From the NCBI GenBank assembly GCA_963771595.1, contig CAVYUC010000028.1, forward strand, positions 1 through 64,000: a stretch of 64,000 nucleotides of DNA, written 5' to 3'. The notes under the pieces are model-generated. The model was not told where the DNA came from. It saw only the letters and a program-made list of their open reading frames with translations, and searched no databases. A program made the translations under genes and the position numbers. Shown here in pieces: positions 1 through 8,261 of this stretch. The stretch comes from CAVYUC01 sp963771595. Lineage in GTDB: Bacteria; Bacteroidota; Bacteroidia; Bacteroidales; Prolixibacteraceae. Every line of letters begins with the position of its first letter. Position 1 is the first letter of the stretch.

Positions 1-56
1 GCACCTTTAACAAAAGTAATTTTGCAAAAGAACATTGTCATTTGGGAGAAGCGTTA

Positions 57-76
57 GATATGCGATTTCGCATATC
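57..76. repeat. Perfect 9-bp inverted repeat
   Basis: GATATGCGA and TCGCATATC are separated by two bases. The repeat lies upstream of the IS21 element in sequence with no recognisable gene. It could be a small hairpin or an operator. The following bases are T-rich only in part, so a terminator is possible but not shown. Confidence 0.4.
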
Positions 77-179
77 ATGTTTATGTTTATCTTCATGAAT
101 TTATTTGAAGACTTAATTTCAGGAGAAACTGATCACCTCCTATTTGGAAGTATTGTCAAATCATTACGTTAGGTTCATT

Positions 180-185
180 CTCAAT
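180..185. repeat. Left target-site duplication of the IS21 element
   Basis: CTCAAT at 180-185 matches CTCAAT at 4967-4972. The next two bases (TC) also match, so the duplication could be 6 to 8 bp depending on where the left end is placed. IS21 elements usually make duplications of 4 to 8 bp. Confidence 0.65.
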
Positions 186-260
186 TCTAATCGGTAAATA
201 AATCTGCACACTTTTTCGTAAATAAGAATGCACACTTTTTGGCAACAATGATGCACAGTT
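186..260 (+). repeat. IS21 left terminal repeats
   Basis: Three spaced TGCACA-type units begin at 205, 228 and 252. The spacing between the first two includes CGTAA and between the last two GGCAACAA. The same order is found, inverted, at 4893-4966. Multiple terminal repeats are IstA-binding sites in characterised IS21 members. Confidence 0.8.
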
Positions 261-331
261 TTTTGCCTTTCCGAACGCGTTCGGAAAGGCAAAAAACTGA
301 ACTTTGCCGGGAAACCAATATTCCCGGATTT

Positions 332-1513
332 ATGAAAGAACTATTAAATAAGTTAATGATGTATCATCAGATCCAACAAATGTCAAGAAACGGATGGAAA
401 GTTGCCAAAATAGCCAGCTTCCTTGTTTTAAACCGCCGTACCGTAAAGAAGTACCTTCTAATGACCGAAGATGAGTTCCTGGAATACCAGCAATCCATAG
501 GCAACCGTGTAAGGGAACTGGACCCTTATGAAGGGTTTGTAAAAGTTAAACTGGAACAATATCCAGATACTTCAGCTGCTCAAATGCATGACTGGCTAAA
601 GGAACACTATGACAGTTTCCCTGAAGTCTCTGCAAAGACTGTGTATAATTTTGTTATGCGTGTCCGTCAAAAGTTTAATATTCCTAAAGCAATCCACAAC
701 AGGGATTTTAATATTGTCCATGAACTTCCCTTTGGAGAACAGGCGCAGGTTGATTTTGGCCAGTATAATATGCGAAGCAGTAATGATAAACGGATTGTTG
801 TCTACTTCTTTACCATAGTTCTTTCCAGGTCACGTTACAAGTATGTTTATTTTTCTCCTGTACCTTTTACCGCTGCACTTGCTATTAATGCTCATCAAAA
901 AGCTTTTGAGTATTATGAAGGTATTCCCCGGGAGATTGTTTACGACCAGGATAAGGTGTTTTTAACAGATGAAAACAAAGGAGACCTGGTACTGACCGAA
1001 CAATTTAAAGTGTACTGCAGGGAGATGCCTTTTAAGCTTTACTTCTGTCGAAAAGCTGACCCTCAAAGCAAAGGGAAAGTAGAAAATGTAGTTAAATACG
1101 TAAAACAGAACTTTTTGTATAACCGTCCTTTTGTGGATATACAAACATTAAATACTGAAGCATTGGCATGGCTAAAAAGAACTGCAAATGGTACAATACA
1201 TGCTGTTACCAGAGAAAAACCATACATCCTTTGGCTGGAAGAAAAGAAGCAACTTACCACGACAATATCTTATAGCTTCAATAATACTGAAACAACATAT
1301 CCGGTCAGGCAGGATAACTCATTTTTGTACAAGTGCAACATATATACGCTTCCTGAGGGAACCTATAAAGGCCGTGGAACAGAGATTACTCTTAAGGTCA
1401 CAGGCAAGGAACTTGTTGTTAATGACATTTATGGGAATCATTTATGCACCCACACGTTATTGCGACACGAAGTCGTATTATATAATTGTTTTACAGGCTG
1501 TTATACAGCTTGA
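332..1513 (+). CDS. istA: IS21 transposase IstA, 5' part interrupted by a group II intron
   Basis: IstA is the DDE transposase of IS21 elements. ATG 332 starts a typical IstA N-terminus (MKELLNKLMMYHQ). An upstream in-frame ATG at 239 lies within the terminal repeats and is less likely. A helix-turn-helix with WKVAKIASFL and RRTVKKYL lies near the start. The catalytic core shows AQVDFGQ (first Asp), EIVYDQD (second Asp) and SKGKVENVVKY (Glu). Recognisable IstA sequence ends at about base 1459. The remaining codons to the stop at 1513 read into the intron. The C-terminal part resumes at about 3699, and joining the two gives about 514 residues, normal for IstA. Confidence 0.85.
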   Translation: MKELLNKLMMYHQIQQMSRNGWKVAKIASFLVLNRRTVKKYLLMTEDEFLEYQQSIGNRVRELDPYEGFVKVKLEQYPDTSAAQMHDWLKEHYDSFPEVSAKTVYNFVMRVRQKFNIPKAIHNRDFNIVHELPFGEQAQVDFGQYNMRSSNDKRIVVYFFTIVLSRSRYKYVYFSPVPFTAALAINAHQKAFEYYEGIPREIVYDQDKVFLTDENKGDLVLTEQFKVYCREMPFKLYFCRKADPQSKGKVENVVKYVKQNFLYNRPFVDIQTLNTEALAWLKRTANGTIHAVTREKPYILWLEEKKQLTTTISYSFNNTETTYPVRQDNSFLYKCNIYTLPEGTYKGRGTEITLKVTGKELVVNDIYGNHLCTHTLLRHEVVLYNCFTGCYTA

Positions 1514-2068
1514 TAAAACCTGCTGTTCCTTCAGCAGTATCCTACCGGAGCATCGGATGTATGGTGCAGCCATTATCGGGTGAAGCCTCCGGGAAACAGT
1601 ACCAATCGTTGGCTCGTGCAGCCATAAACGGGGTCGGAAACCTTGAGGAATCCGGTCTTTGGGGTCTCAATACCAATTAAGGGCTTGGATAAGTGGGCAT
1701 GGCTAAAATATTTAAACATTCCGTAACTGCCGAGATAAGTCAGGAGCGAAAAAGAGATTGATACGCTCTGTGCCAAAATGGTGGGCTGACAGGTTAGGCA
1801 CGTTTAACGCAGTGCTTACAAGGATGTTGTTCAGCCGGTAGACAGGATGGGCCTAAACTCACACTATTGTTATGAATACGGAACGTGGAAGCACGACGCT
1901 CTCTCCCGATGGTTACCATTGGGATAAAACCGTAACCGCAAGGCATCGGGAAACGTCGGACAGAGAGGATGGACAAAGTGAAAGCCATCATGTAATGTGG
2001 TGGATAGTGGTTGAGCCGAAGGCAACATTATCACAGGTGAAAACCTGCCTACCTCCATCTGGTGCTTT

Positions 2069-3631
2069 ATGGCAAAAAGTATTACAGAACCTGCTAATGG
2101 AAGAAAGCAAATGAACGAAAATGAAAATTTATCGTGTGCACTCCCACTCCCCAACGATTACTGGGAAACCATTCTATGGTCGAAGGTAATCCTAAAGGTG
2201 AACAGGCTGCAACGCAGGATTGCCAAGGCTGTGAAAGAAAAACATTGGGGTAAAGCAAAAGCCCTGATACACCTTCTTTCAAAATCATTCTATGCTAAAT
2301 TACTAGCGGTGTTCAGGGTCACAAACAACAAGGGAGGAAAAACTCCCGGGGTAGACAATATTATTTGGAGTAATCCAACTGATAAACTGAATGCAGCTTT
2401 AAATCTCAAAACCAGGGGGTATCAGACAAAACCATTGCGAAGAATTTATATTCCTAAAAAGAATGGAAAGAAACGTCCGCTGAGCATTCCCGTAATGCAC
2501 GACAGAGCCATGCAAACGCTTTATAAAATGGCGCTTGAACCAATGGCGGAAACAGTGGCAGACCCTAATTCATACGGGTTCAGGCCGCGAAGGTCGTGCA
2601 ACGATGCCATTGAGCAATGTTTTCTTTCTCTCTGCCGGGATATGTCGGCAAGATGGATTTTTGAAGCTGATATCAAAGGGTGTTTCGATAACATCCGGCA
2701 TGATTGGATATTGAAAAATATTCCCATCAACAAAACCATCCTCAAAAAATGGTTGAAGTCGGGGTACATCGAACAAAAACGTCTGTTCCCAACAAAAAGA
2801 GGAACGCCACAGGGCGGTACAATTTCACCGCTAATCATGAACATGGTTCTTGATGGGCTTGAATCGATAATCATGAAAAAGTTTCCCCGATGGAAAAGAC
2901 AAAAAGTAAACTTTATTCGTTATGCTGACGATTTCGTAATAACTGCCATTGACAAACAAACCATTACCAACGATATTATTCCTTTGGTAAAGGAGTTTCT
3001 GGCTGAGCGGGGATTAGAACTATCGCCCGAAAAATCGAAAATCACGCATATCAACCAGGGGTTTAACTTCCTGTCGCAGAATGTCCGAAAATACAAGGGC
3101 AAGCTGTTAATACATCCATCAAAAGAAGCCGTTCAATCGTTCAAAGATAAAATCAAAAAACTGTTCAAAGAAAACCGTGGCATTCCGGCACATGCCCTGA
3201 TACGAATACTTAACCCTGTGATTAGGGGATGGTCAAACTATCACAAAGGCATCTGTTCCAAACGCTCTTTTGCGCGGTTGGGGACTTTCATTTATTGGCA
3301 ACTGAAACGATGGGCTAAATACCAACACGGTAATAAAAACCGTTGGTGGATATACCATCGGTATTTTCACGACAACCATTTTACCGACCAGAGAACTACT
3401 CCTAAAGGTATCGAACATAATCGTTTGTACCGCATTGCGTATGTTCCCATCCAGTATCATGTAAAAGTGAAAGCCAATGCCAATCCCTTTCTGCCCGAAT
3501 ATGACAGATACTTCTTTCAGAGAACTAAATGGAGAGAAGATTTAGCCAAAGAATGTAAACAAATTACTACATTTATGTCAAATAAAAATAGTAAAAACAG
3601 CCGGGTTGCCCTTCGCCGGGACAGCCTTTAA
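2069..3631 (+). CDS. ltrA: Group II intron-encoded reverse transcriptase/maturase
   Basis: This multifunctional protein helps its intron splice and copies the RNA into DNA at the target. Reverse transcriptase blocks are clear: KPLRRIYIPKKNGKKRPLSIP, YGFRPRRSC, ADIKGCFDNI, GTPQGGTISPL and the catalytic YADD (FIRYADDFVI). A maturase (X) region follows, with GWSNYHKG and a WAKYQHGNK stretch. There is no CxxC-type HNH endonuclease at the C-terminus, so it is probably endonuclease-minus. Length is 520 residues from ATG 2069. A second ATG at 2111 follows a GGAAGAAAG stretch and could be the real start. The open frame is intact. Confidence 0.9.
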   Translation: MAKSITEPANGRKQMNENENLSCALPLPNDYWETILWSKVILKVNRLQRRIAKAVKEKHWGKAKALIHLLSKSFYAKLLAVFRVTNNKGGKTPGVDNIIWSNPTDKLNAALNLKTRGYQTKPLRRIYIPKKNGKKRPLSIPVMHDRAMQTLYKMALEPMAETVADPNSYGFRPRRSCNDAIEQCFLSLCRDMSARWIFEADIKGCFDNIRHDWILKNIPINKTILKKWLKSGYIEQKRLFPTKRGTPQGGTISPLIMNMVLDGLESIIMKKFPRWKRQKVNFIRYADDFVITAIDKQTITNDIIPLVKEFLAERGLELSPEKSKITHINQGFNFLSQNVRKYKGKLLIHPSKEAVQSFKDKIKKLFKENRGIPAHALIRILNPVIRGWSNYHKGICSKRSFARLGTFIYWQLKRWAKYQHGNKNRWWIYHRYFHDNHFTDQRTTPKGIEHNRLYRIAYVPIQYHVKVKANANPFLPEYDRYFFQRTKWREDLAKECKQITTFMSNKNSKNSRVALRRDSL

Positions 3632-3638
3632 AGTGCCT

Positions 3639-3700
3639 GAGCCGTATGCGGTGAAAGTCGCACGTACGGTTCTTAGGGGGCGTAAGCTACCCGGTAGTAC
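3639..3700 (+). ncRNA. Group II intron domains V and VI
   Basis: Domain V is a 34-nt hairpin starting GAGCCGUAUGCGGUGAAAG and closing in GUACGGUUC. It contains the catalytic AGC-like base and the GAAA tetraloop-type turn. Domain VI follows at about 3676-3692, folding as GGGG-GC-GUAA-GC-UA-CCC with A3689 as candidate branch-point adenosine. The 3' splice site should be about 7 to 8 nt beyond it. Confidence 0.8.
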
Positions 3701-4115
3701 TGATAAAGGAAGGATTGTTGCCAATACAGATCACAGGAGAGATAAATCAAAAACCGTTAAAAAACTCTTATTGGATGTTGCTGTATCTTTCCCGGATTAT
3801 GATAAAGCCTTACCTTACCTGCAACAACTTTGCAATGAAAAGAAAAGATATGCCCGTGATCAATTAACTGCTATCCGGAAAACGATTCAAAAGGCAAATC
3901 CTGAGCATATTACTAAAGCACTGGCTTATTGCATAAAAAACAATGTATACAGTGCATCTGACTTTGAAGCAGTAATTAACAAACACCAGCAGGATGGCGG
4001 TAATCAAAAAGTTATAGTACCTGAACAGCCGGTTAACAGTCTTAACAGGAAACTGCATGAGATCGTACCTCAGAAAAGCGATATTGAAAATTATGACGCA
4101 ATTATGAAAAACTGA
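3699..4115 (+). CDS. istA: IS21 transposase IstA, 3' part (second exon)
   Basis: This is the C-terminal continuation of the transposase after the intron. It starts about TDKGRIVANTDHRRDKSKT, the usual IstA C-terminal domain, and runs to TGA 4113-4115. An open frame from ATG 3606 exists, but its first 30 codons are intron domains V/VI, so this is not an independent gene. The stop lies one base before the istB start codon, as expected for the coupled istA-istB pair. Confidence 0.75.
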   Translation, partial: TDKGRIVANTDHRRDKSKTVKKLLLDVAVSFPDYDKALPYLQQLCNEKKRYARDQLTAIRKTIQKANPEHITKALAYCIKNNVYSASDFEAVINKHQQDGGNQKVIVPEQPVNSLNRKLHEIVPQKSDIENYDAIMKN

Positions 4116-4116
4116 T

Positions 4117-4860
4117 ATGGAAAAGAAAGAACTTATAATCGATTATTGCCGCAGGTTTAAATTGGGTGGTATGCTGTCCCGACTTGACCCGGTGCTTATG
4201 GAAGCTGAATCCGGAGGAATGAGCTACATGGATTATACTATCCGGTTGTTTTCAGCAGAAGCTGAGCATCGGGAAGAAAAAGACTTGCTCAGAAGGACAA
4301 AAGCGGCTATGCTGCCGATTAATTATAACCTTGACCAATATGATTATGCCATAGATAATGGATTGTCTAAAATCAGGCTAATGCAGCTCAGGGAGTTACT
4401 CTGGATGGAGCAACTGTTTAACATTGTGCTTATGGGGCCATCAGGAACAGGCAAAACGTTTATTGCTGCCGGACTATGTAACGATGCCATCAAAAAAGGA
4501 TATCGGGCATACTTCAGAACAATGGAAGACATTGCAAATATGTTGAAAATGAAAAACATTACCCGTTCAGCAACTGCTGAGTATAAACGTCTTTGCAAGG
4601 CACATCTCATTGTTATTGATGACATTATGATGTTCCCAATTGAAAAGGAACTTGCTGTGGGCTTATTTAATTTTGTTAATCATCTTTTTGAAAAAACATC
4701 TTTTATTATCACAACAAATAAAGCGCCTAAAGAATGGGCACAAATGCTTGATGATGAAGTGCTGGCTACAGCTTTGTTGGATAGATTGTTATATCGTTGC
4801 GAAGTAATCAATCTGACAGGGAGAAGTTATAGAATGCAAAATCGTAAAACAATTTTTTGA
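4117..4860 (+). CDS. istB: IS21 helper ATPase IstB
   Basis: IstB is the AAA+ ATPase that selects the target and stimulates IstA. The 247-residue protein has Walker A GPSGTGKT, Walker B LIVIDDIM, sensor region SFIITTNKAPKEW, and the C-terminal LLDRLLYRCEVINLTGRSYRM that is nearly invariant in IstB. Length is normal (about 245-260). It starts one base after the istA stop, so translation is probably coupled. No damage is visible. Confidence 0.95.
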   Translation: MEKKELIIDYCRRFKLGGMLSRLDPVLMEAESGGMSYMDYTIRLFSAEAEHREEKDLLRRTKAAMLPINYNLDQYDYAIDNGLSKIRLMQLRELLWMEQLFNIVLMGPSGTGKTFIAAGLCNDAIKKGYRAYFRTMEDIANMLKMKNITRSATAEYKRLCKAHLIVIDDIMMFPIEKELAVGLFNFVNHLFEKTSFIITTNKAPKEWAQMLDDEVLATALLDRLLYRCEVINLTGRSYRMQNRKTIF

Positions 4861-4892
4861 AATGAATGTTTATTTAAATTTACCGTAAAAAA

Positions 4893-4966
4893 AATGTGCA
4901 CGGTTGTTGCCATTTTTTGTGCATTCCTGATTACGAAAAAATGTGCACTTGCAGTTACCACTTACA
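4893..4966 (-). repeat. IS21 right terminal repeats
   Basis: This is the inverted counterpart of the left end. TGCACA-type units read on the minus strand from 4947 inward, with CGTAA and GGCAACAA between them. The outermost part, read inward on the minus strand, is TGTAAGTGGTAACTG, matching TCTAATCGGTAAATA at the left end. Confidence 0.8.
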
Positions 4967-4972
4967 CTCAAT

Positions 4973-5653
4973 TCAGATGTTAATAATAACTTGCTAAAAA
5001 AGAGTCGATTATTTGATTGCGCAAATTAGCGCAATCAATTGGTTATTTTGAAAAGTATTGCCGTAATCTATGAATCTTCACTTCAAACTTATAAACCATT
5101 TAAAATTACGAGAATATTAACAGAATTAAATAAGCATTTTGATATAACTATTTCTTTTATAACCCACCTTGAGCTAACTGATTCATAATCAGCAAAGGCG
5201 CGAATAAGCGTCTTTTCTATAGTTGCATGTAATGTATTTGCATACTTCAAAGTAGGTTTACATCTGGTGAAATTATTCAAGGATTGATTGCACCAAAATA
5301 CAAATTCGCAATTCATCTTTTCATTGTGATTCGCATTGCTTTATTTGATGCCCATTTTATAACACAAAAAGTTGGTCATTCTTTATCAGAAATGATTGCC
5401 TCAGTATTTGCATTTATATGTACTTCTCTATTCTAAACTGAAAGTTTACACTCTTAATTGCTCGTGAAATAGGAGACTAGTTGATTCTTCAAATATGAGA
5501 AATCATATAGATGAGAGTGTAATTTGTTGACGATCAGTCATTACGCTTATAAGCGTAATAAATTCTGCTGTATATAATGATACCCCTTTCACTTTAAAAT
5601 GCAATTTTAGGGTGGTAAATTTCAGTAAAACGTTTATCTGTATTGATTCCCTA
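4973..5653. other. Intergenic stretch with two palindromes, no convincing gene
   Basis: No coding region is convincing here. Two perfect inverted repeats stand out: 5014-5039 (TTGATTGCGC, 6-nt loop, GCGCAATCAA) and 5541-5558 (TTACGCTTATAAGCGTAA). A short minus-strand frame at 5089-5316 contains FVFWCNQSL, faintly like the KilA-N FNVWCNQRI motif, and may be an older remnant. Confidence 0.5.
5014..5039. terminator. Hairpin near the right end of the IS21 element
   Basis: This is a 10-bp perfect stem (TTGATTGCGC / GCGCAATCAA) with a 6-nt loop, followed by TTGGTTATTTTG. It may be the terminator of a gene that the IS21 insertion or later decay disrupted. Confidence 0.35.
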
Positions 5654-6059
5654 TTAGATGGTTTCGCTCCCAACCATATCCATGATGAAATGCGTCGCTG
5701 CTTCAGTTAATACGGAGAAACCTTTTGTGATGATTTCATCGAATCCGATGTTTGCACCAAACATCATATTTTGGGTTTAACCATCAGGCAAATTCAAGTG
5801 CGAGATTTCTCTGGAACCACGTGCCTGGTTCATTACCCCCTTTTTTTGTTATAACAAATTCAAAATCAGCCAAAGCGGGAATTCCCGCTTTGCTTTTTTG
5901 TTCTTGCAAAGCATTAATAAGTTCGATTGTAGATTTATTTCGCAAATAATCGTTTACCTTTTTCCCTTTAAAAGGTTTCGCCATCTCCGTAGCATTCATG
6001 AAAACTTCTCCGTTCTCATCGATACGAAAAGGAATCTCATTCCCTTCATAGTTATTTTG
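5654..6059 (-). pseudogene. KilA-N domain gene, decayed copy A
   Basis: KilA-N is a DNA-binding domain of phage and mobile-element regulators. On the minus strand the sequence reads NYEGNEIPFRIDENGEVFMN, then ATEMAKPFKGKKV, LRNKSTIELI, VITKKGG and GTWFQRNLALEFA. An in-frame TGA (probably from CGA, Arg) comes before WLNPKYDVWC. A one-base insertion then shifts the frame before DEIITKGFSVLTEA, and the frame ends at SETI stop. The start codon region is fused to the truncated end of copy B, so the gene has lost its own first residues. Not expected to make a functional protein. Confidence 0.7.
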
Positions 6060-6415
6060 GTGATGATTTCATCGATACGTTGATTACACCATACATTGAA
6101 TTTCGGATTTAACCAACGGGCGAATTCAAGTGCGAGGTTTCTTTGGAACCACGTGCCTTGATCATTCTTGTCATTTCCTCCTTTTTGGGTTATAACTAAC
6201 TCATAATCAGCCGAAGCGGGAATTCCCGTTTCGGCTTTTCCTTCCTGTAAGGCATTAATAAATTCGATTGTAGATTTATTTCTTAAGAAAAAGTTCATTT
6301 TTTTTCCAGGAAAAGGTTTAGCCATAACTGTAGCATTCATAAAAACTTCTCCGTTCTCATCGATACGAAAAGGAATCTCATTCCCTTCGTAGTTAAAATT
6401 GATTACTTCATTCAT
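5996..6415 (-). pseudogene. KilA-N domain gene, copy B, 3'-truncated
   Basis: The start MNEVINFNYEGNEIPF is followed by a full KilA-N core: VMAKPFPGKKM, FFLRNKSTIEFI, VITQKGGNDKN, TWFQRNLALEFARWLNPKFN and VWCNQRIDEIITK. After ITK (about base 6056) homology jumps into the first part of copy A, read in another frame, so the last 20 residues of the 139-residue frame are junk. Copies A and B are head to tail, consistent with tandem duplication followed by deletion at the junction. The N-terminal domain itself is intact, so a truncated DNA-binding protein could still be made. Confidence 0.65.
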
Positions 6416-6426
6416 TGTTTTAAATT

Positions 6427-6621
6427 TTATTTTAAACCTAAATTTTTAAGTGTTTCCTGTTTAATACCAGGGACAGCATTCGGGCCACCGGCATTCTTTA
6501 TTTGCCGGTTGCTGGTTTTGATAAACCCCATTGCATGCGTTGTTTGAAAATGATCTATCATAAAGGTACCAGCATATGACACTGGTAAAAAATTTTTGTT
6601 ATGCGCGTCAAAGTGTACCAC
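6427..6621 (-). pseudogene. C-terminal fragment of an unrecognised protein
   Basis: The minus-strand frame ends in a hydrophilic tail with NAGGPNAVPGIKQETL and then NLGLK. It stops 11 bases upstream of the KilA-N copy B start, so the two probably shared a transcript. A decayed duplicate of the last 40 bases (ACACTTAAAAATTTTGG) occurs at about 7037-7055. No family is recognised and the N-terminal half looks arbitrary, so this is treated as a gene remnant. Confidence 0.3.
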
Positions 6622-7340
6622 TCACACGCCATTTTCCAACCCAAAAACACAAATCTAATTCGGGTCCCTTCCCTTTATAAATGCAAATTCGCTTTTACTG
6701 AAAATTTCAATACTGCAAAATACCCGAAATGCAGAAGTTTTAACACAAAATATGTAAGAAATAACTATGCTATTAATGAAAGTTTTATTCCGAACGAATT
6801 TTTGTTAACTAAGATTACCTTTCAATATCAAACTTTGAACTTATAATGTAAATTCGCTTTTATCCTATTTGGAGTTCACATTTTAACTAAAGTCGGTTCG
6901 TACTTTTCATCTTTTTCATCATGATTCATTTTACACTCAGCAATGCAGTATTTCTTCAGAAGTTTGTCAACTTGTTAAACCGTGTATATAAATCTAGCAA
7001 CAAGAGATTAACTTTGTAAATCTAACCTTCATCCAAAATTTTTAAGTGTCCTGTATTACCGCCCATTGCTTGCTGGCAACCAACATTTTATATTTTACGG
7101 TTTCTTCCGTAGTAAATAATCTTCCAAAAGAGATTTCTGTCGCTGCCTATCGGTTGCTGAAGGTATATTTTCCAGAATCTAATACCTTAAATCACACCAA
7201 TTTTATATAAAAATCATTGGATGATGTTTTAAAAAATTTTCATTGACGATAATGTGATTCAAAATTATTGTGCTTCTAAAAAGAAACAAGTTAAAATTAT
7301 TACTTAATATTTTTTAACATGTTTTAGCGATGAAAAGGAA
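6622..7340. other. Gene-free stretch with short repeats
   Basis: No gene is supported. The motif TATAATGTAAATTCGC lies at 6842-6857, with a relative (TATAAATGCAAATTCGC) at 6676-6692 and an exact copy at 30162-30177. A minus-strand frame around 7031-7150 reads FGRLFTTEETVKYKML then ASKQWAVIQDT stop. It looks like a real but unidentified C-terminal fragment. Confidence 0.45.
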
Positions 7341-8249
7341 TCATTTCTCTCCTGAAATATTTATATTAATCTGATAATCCTGAAAATCATTTAATGATGT
7401 TTTATTATCTGCCAGCCACTCTTCAAAATCTTTACGAGCTAGTGTCTTAGGTATGGTATTTTTGTATTTATCTTTTTTGGATACATTTAATCCAGGTTTA
7501 TAATAATTGTTCTCTGAAAATATAACATGCAACGTATTTAATTCGCTCTCCAGTGGAGTAAACAATTCCAGTTTATCAATTTTTCTTTTAGGATCATTAA
7601 AGTAATTATGGTCTTCCGAAAACAGAAGATACTCAGTGTCAGCATTTACCTCTACATGACTATCCGAAGAGTAATCGTAAGGTAAGATTCTGTTTATATT
7701 TTTCCCATCGTCAAGGTATACCGATAAATATCCATCGACAGGGCTCTTAAAGTACAAATAGAGAGAATCTCCAGAATAATAAGTTTCAGTTTTACTGGCT
7801 TTGTTCGGATATCCCAATGTATATACTTCGATATTTGCCTTGGGAGTGGCTTCTTTTATTTTACCCTTAATTTCACATGAAATCCATATTTCCTGACGTA
7901 CACCATATTCTCCTTTCACTTCTTGAGTTTCTTCATTAATTTTTTTATCCAAAGTTTCCATCCATTCTCCTTTGACTTTCGTAGCTCCTATTATATTAAA
8001 AATTGATTTTCCGGATGCAACTGTTAAATTAGTTTCCTGCTCCACGTATTGCCCGAATGCATTTATAATGGCATCTATTTTTGCTTGCTGTTCTACCACT
8101 CGGTAGGCTTCGTCCCTTGTTTGGTTACTTTCCCATTTTATCTGGTAAGTTCCAGTGGAGCGTTTTATCTTTTGGGGAAAACTCTTTGAATATGAAATGA
8201 AAATTAAAATGACACCAAAACAAATTTTAAGATTGAAAAGTAAATTCAT
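7341..8249 (-). CDS. Exported DUF4384 protein with FlgT/LPP20-like N-terminal region
   Basis: A 302-residue protein with an N-terminal hydrophobic signal segment (about 1-25). Residues about 45-150 (DEAYRVVEQQAKIDAIINAF then a long alpha/beta stretch) resemble the LPP20/FlgT-N type of region, in which an early helix is rich in Ala and Glu. The second half (YYSGDSLYLYFKSPVDGYLS and a VYLDDGKNINRILPY stretch) fits DUF4384, a beta domain often found beside bacterial caspases. It lies 12 bases downstream of the transglutaminase-like gene and is probably the second gene of that operon. Function is unknown. An envelope location is inferred from the signal segment. Confidence 0.75.
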   Translation of the reverse strand: MNLLFNLKICFGVILIFISYSKSFPQKIKRSTGTYQIKWESNQTRDEAYRVVEQQAKIDAIINAFGQYVEQETNLTVASGKSIFNIIGATKVKGEWMETLDKKINEETQEVKGEYGVRQEIWISCEIKGKIKEATPKANIEVYTLGYPNKASKTETYYSGDSLYLYFKSPVDGYLSVYLDDGKNINRILPYDYSSDSHVEVNADTEYLLFSEDHNYFNDPKRKIDKLELFTPLESELNTLHVIFSENNYYKPGLNVSKKDKYKNTIPKTLARKDFEEWLADNKTSLNDFQDYQININISGEK

Positions 8250-8261
8250 ATTATTCTTAGT

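Larger units (their letters stand above)
1460..3700 (+). mobile_element. Group II intron inserted in istA
   Basis: This is a retroelement with an internal reverse-transcriptase/maturase gene and a 3' domain V hairpin at 3639-3672. The 5' edge is placed at about 1460 (TTGCGAC, close to the GTGYG consensus but with T as first base). The 3' edge lies within 3695-3700, shortly after domain VI. The exon frames agree with removal of the interval: istA ends in phase 0 at 1459 and resumes in phase with codons T-D-K-G at 3699. Exact ends cannot be fixed by eye. The insertion is in coding sequence downstream of the IstA catalytic core. Confidence 0.85.
186..4966 (+). mobile_element. IS21-family insertion sequence containing a group II intron
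   Basis: The element carries istA (split) and istB in the usual order, and both ends carry the multiple TGCACA-type terminal repeats typical of IS21. The left end (186 onward) and the reverse complement of the right end (to 4966) align through GGTAA, TGCACA, TTTTTCGTAA, GAATGCACA and GGCAACAA blocks. The flanks both show CTCAAT (180-185 and 4967-4972), a plausible target duplication. Without the intron the element is about 2.5 kb, the normal IS21 size. istB is intact. istA would be intact only after intron splicing, so the element may still be mobile. Confidence 0.88.

Noticed and set aside
3606..3700. An open frame from ATG 3606 joined to the istA end
   Set aside because: The first 30 codons run through group II intron domains V and VI. 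Only the part after about 3699 is IstA.
5089..5316. Minus-strand frame with FVFWCNQSL
   Set aside because: One short match to a KilA-N motif, otherwise arbitrary sequence. Too weak to call a copy.
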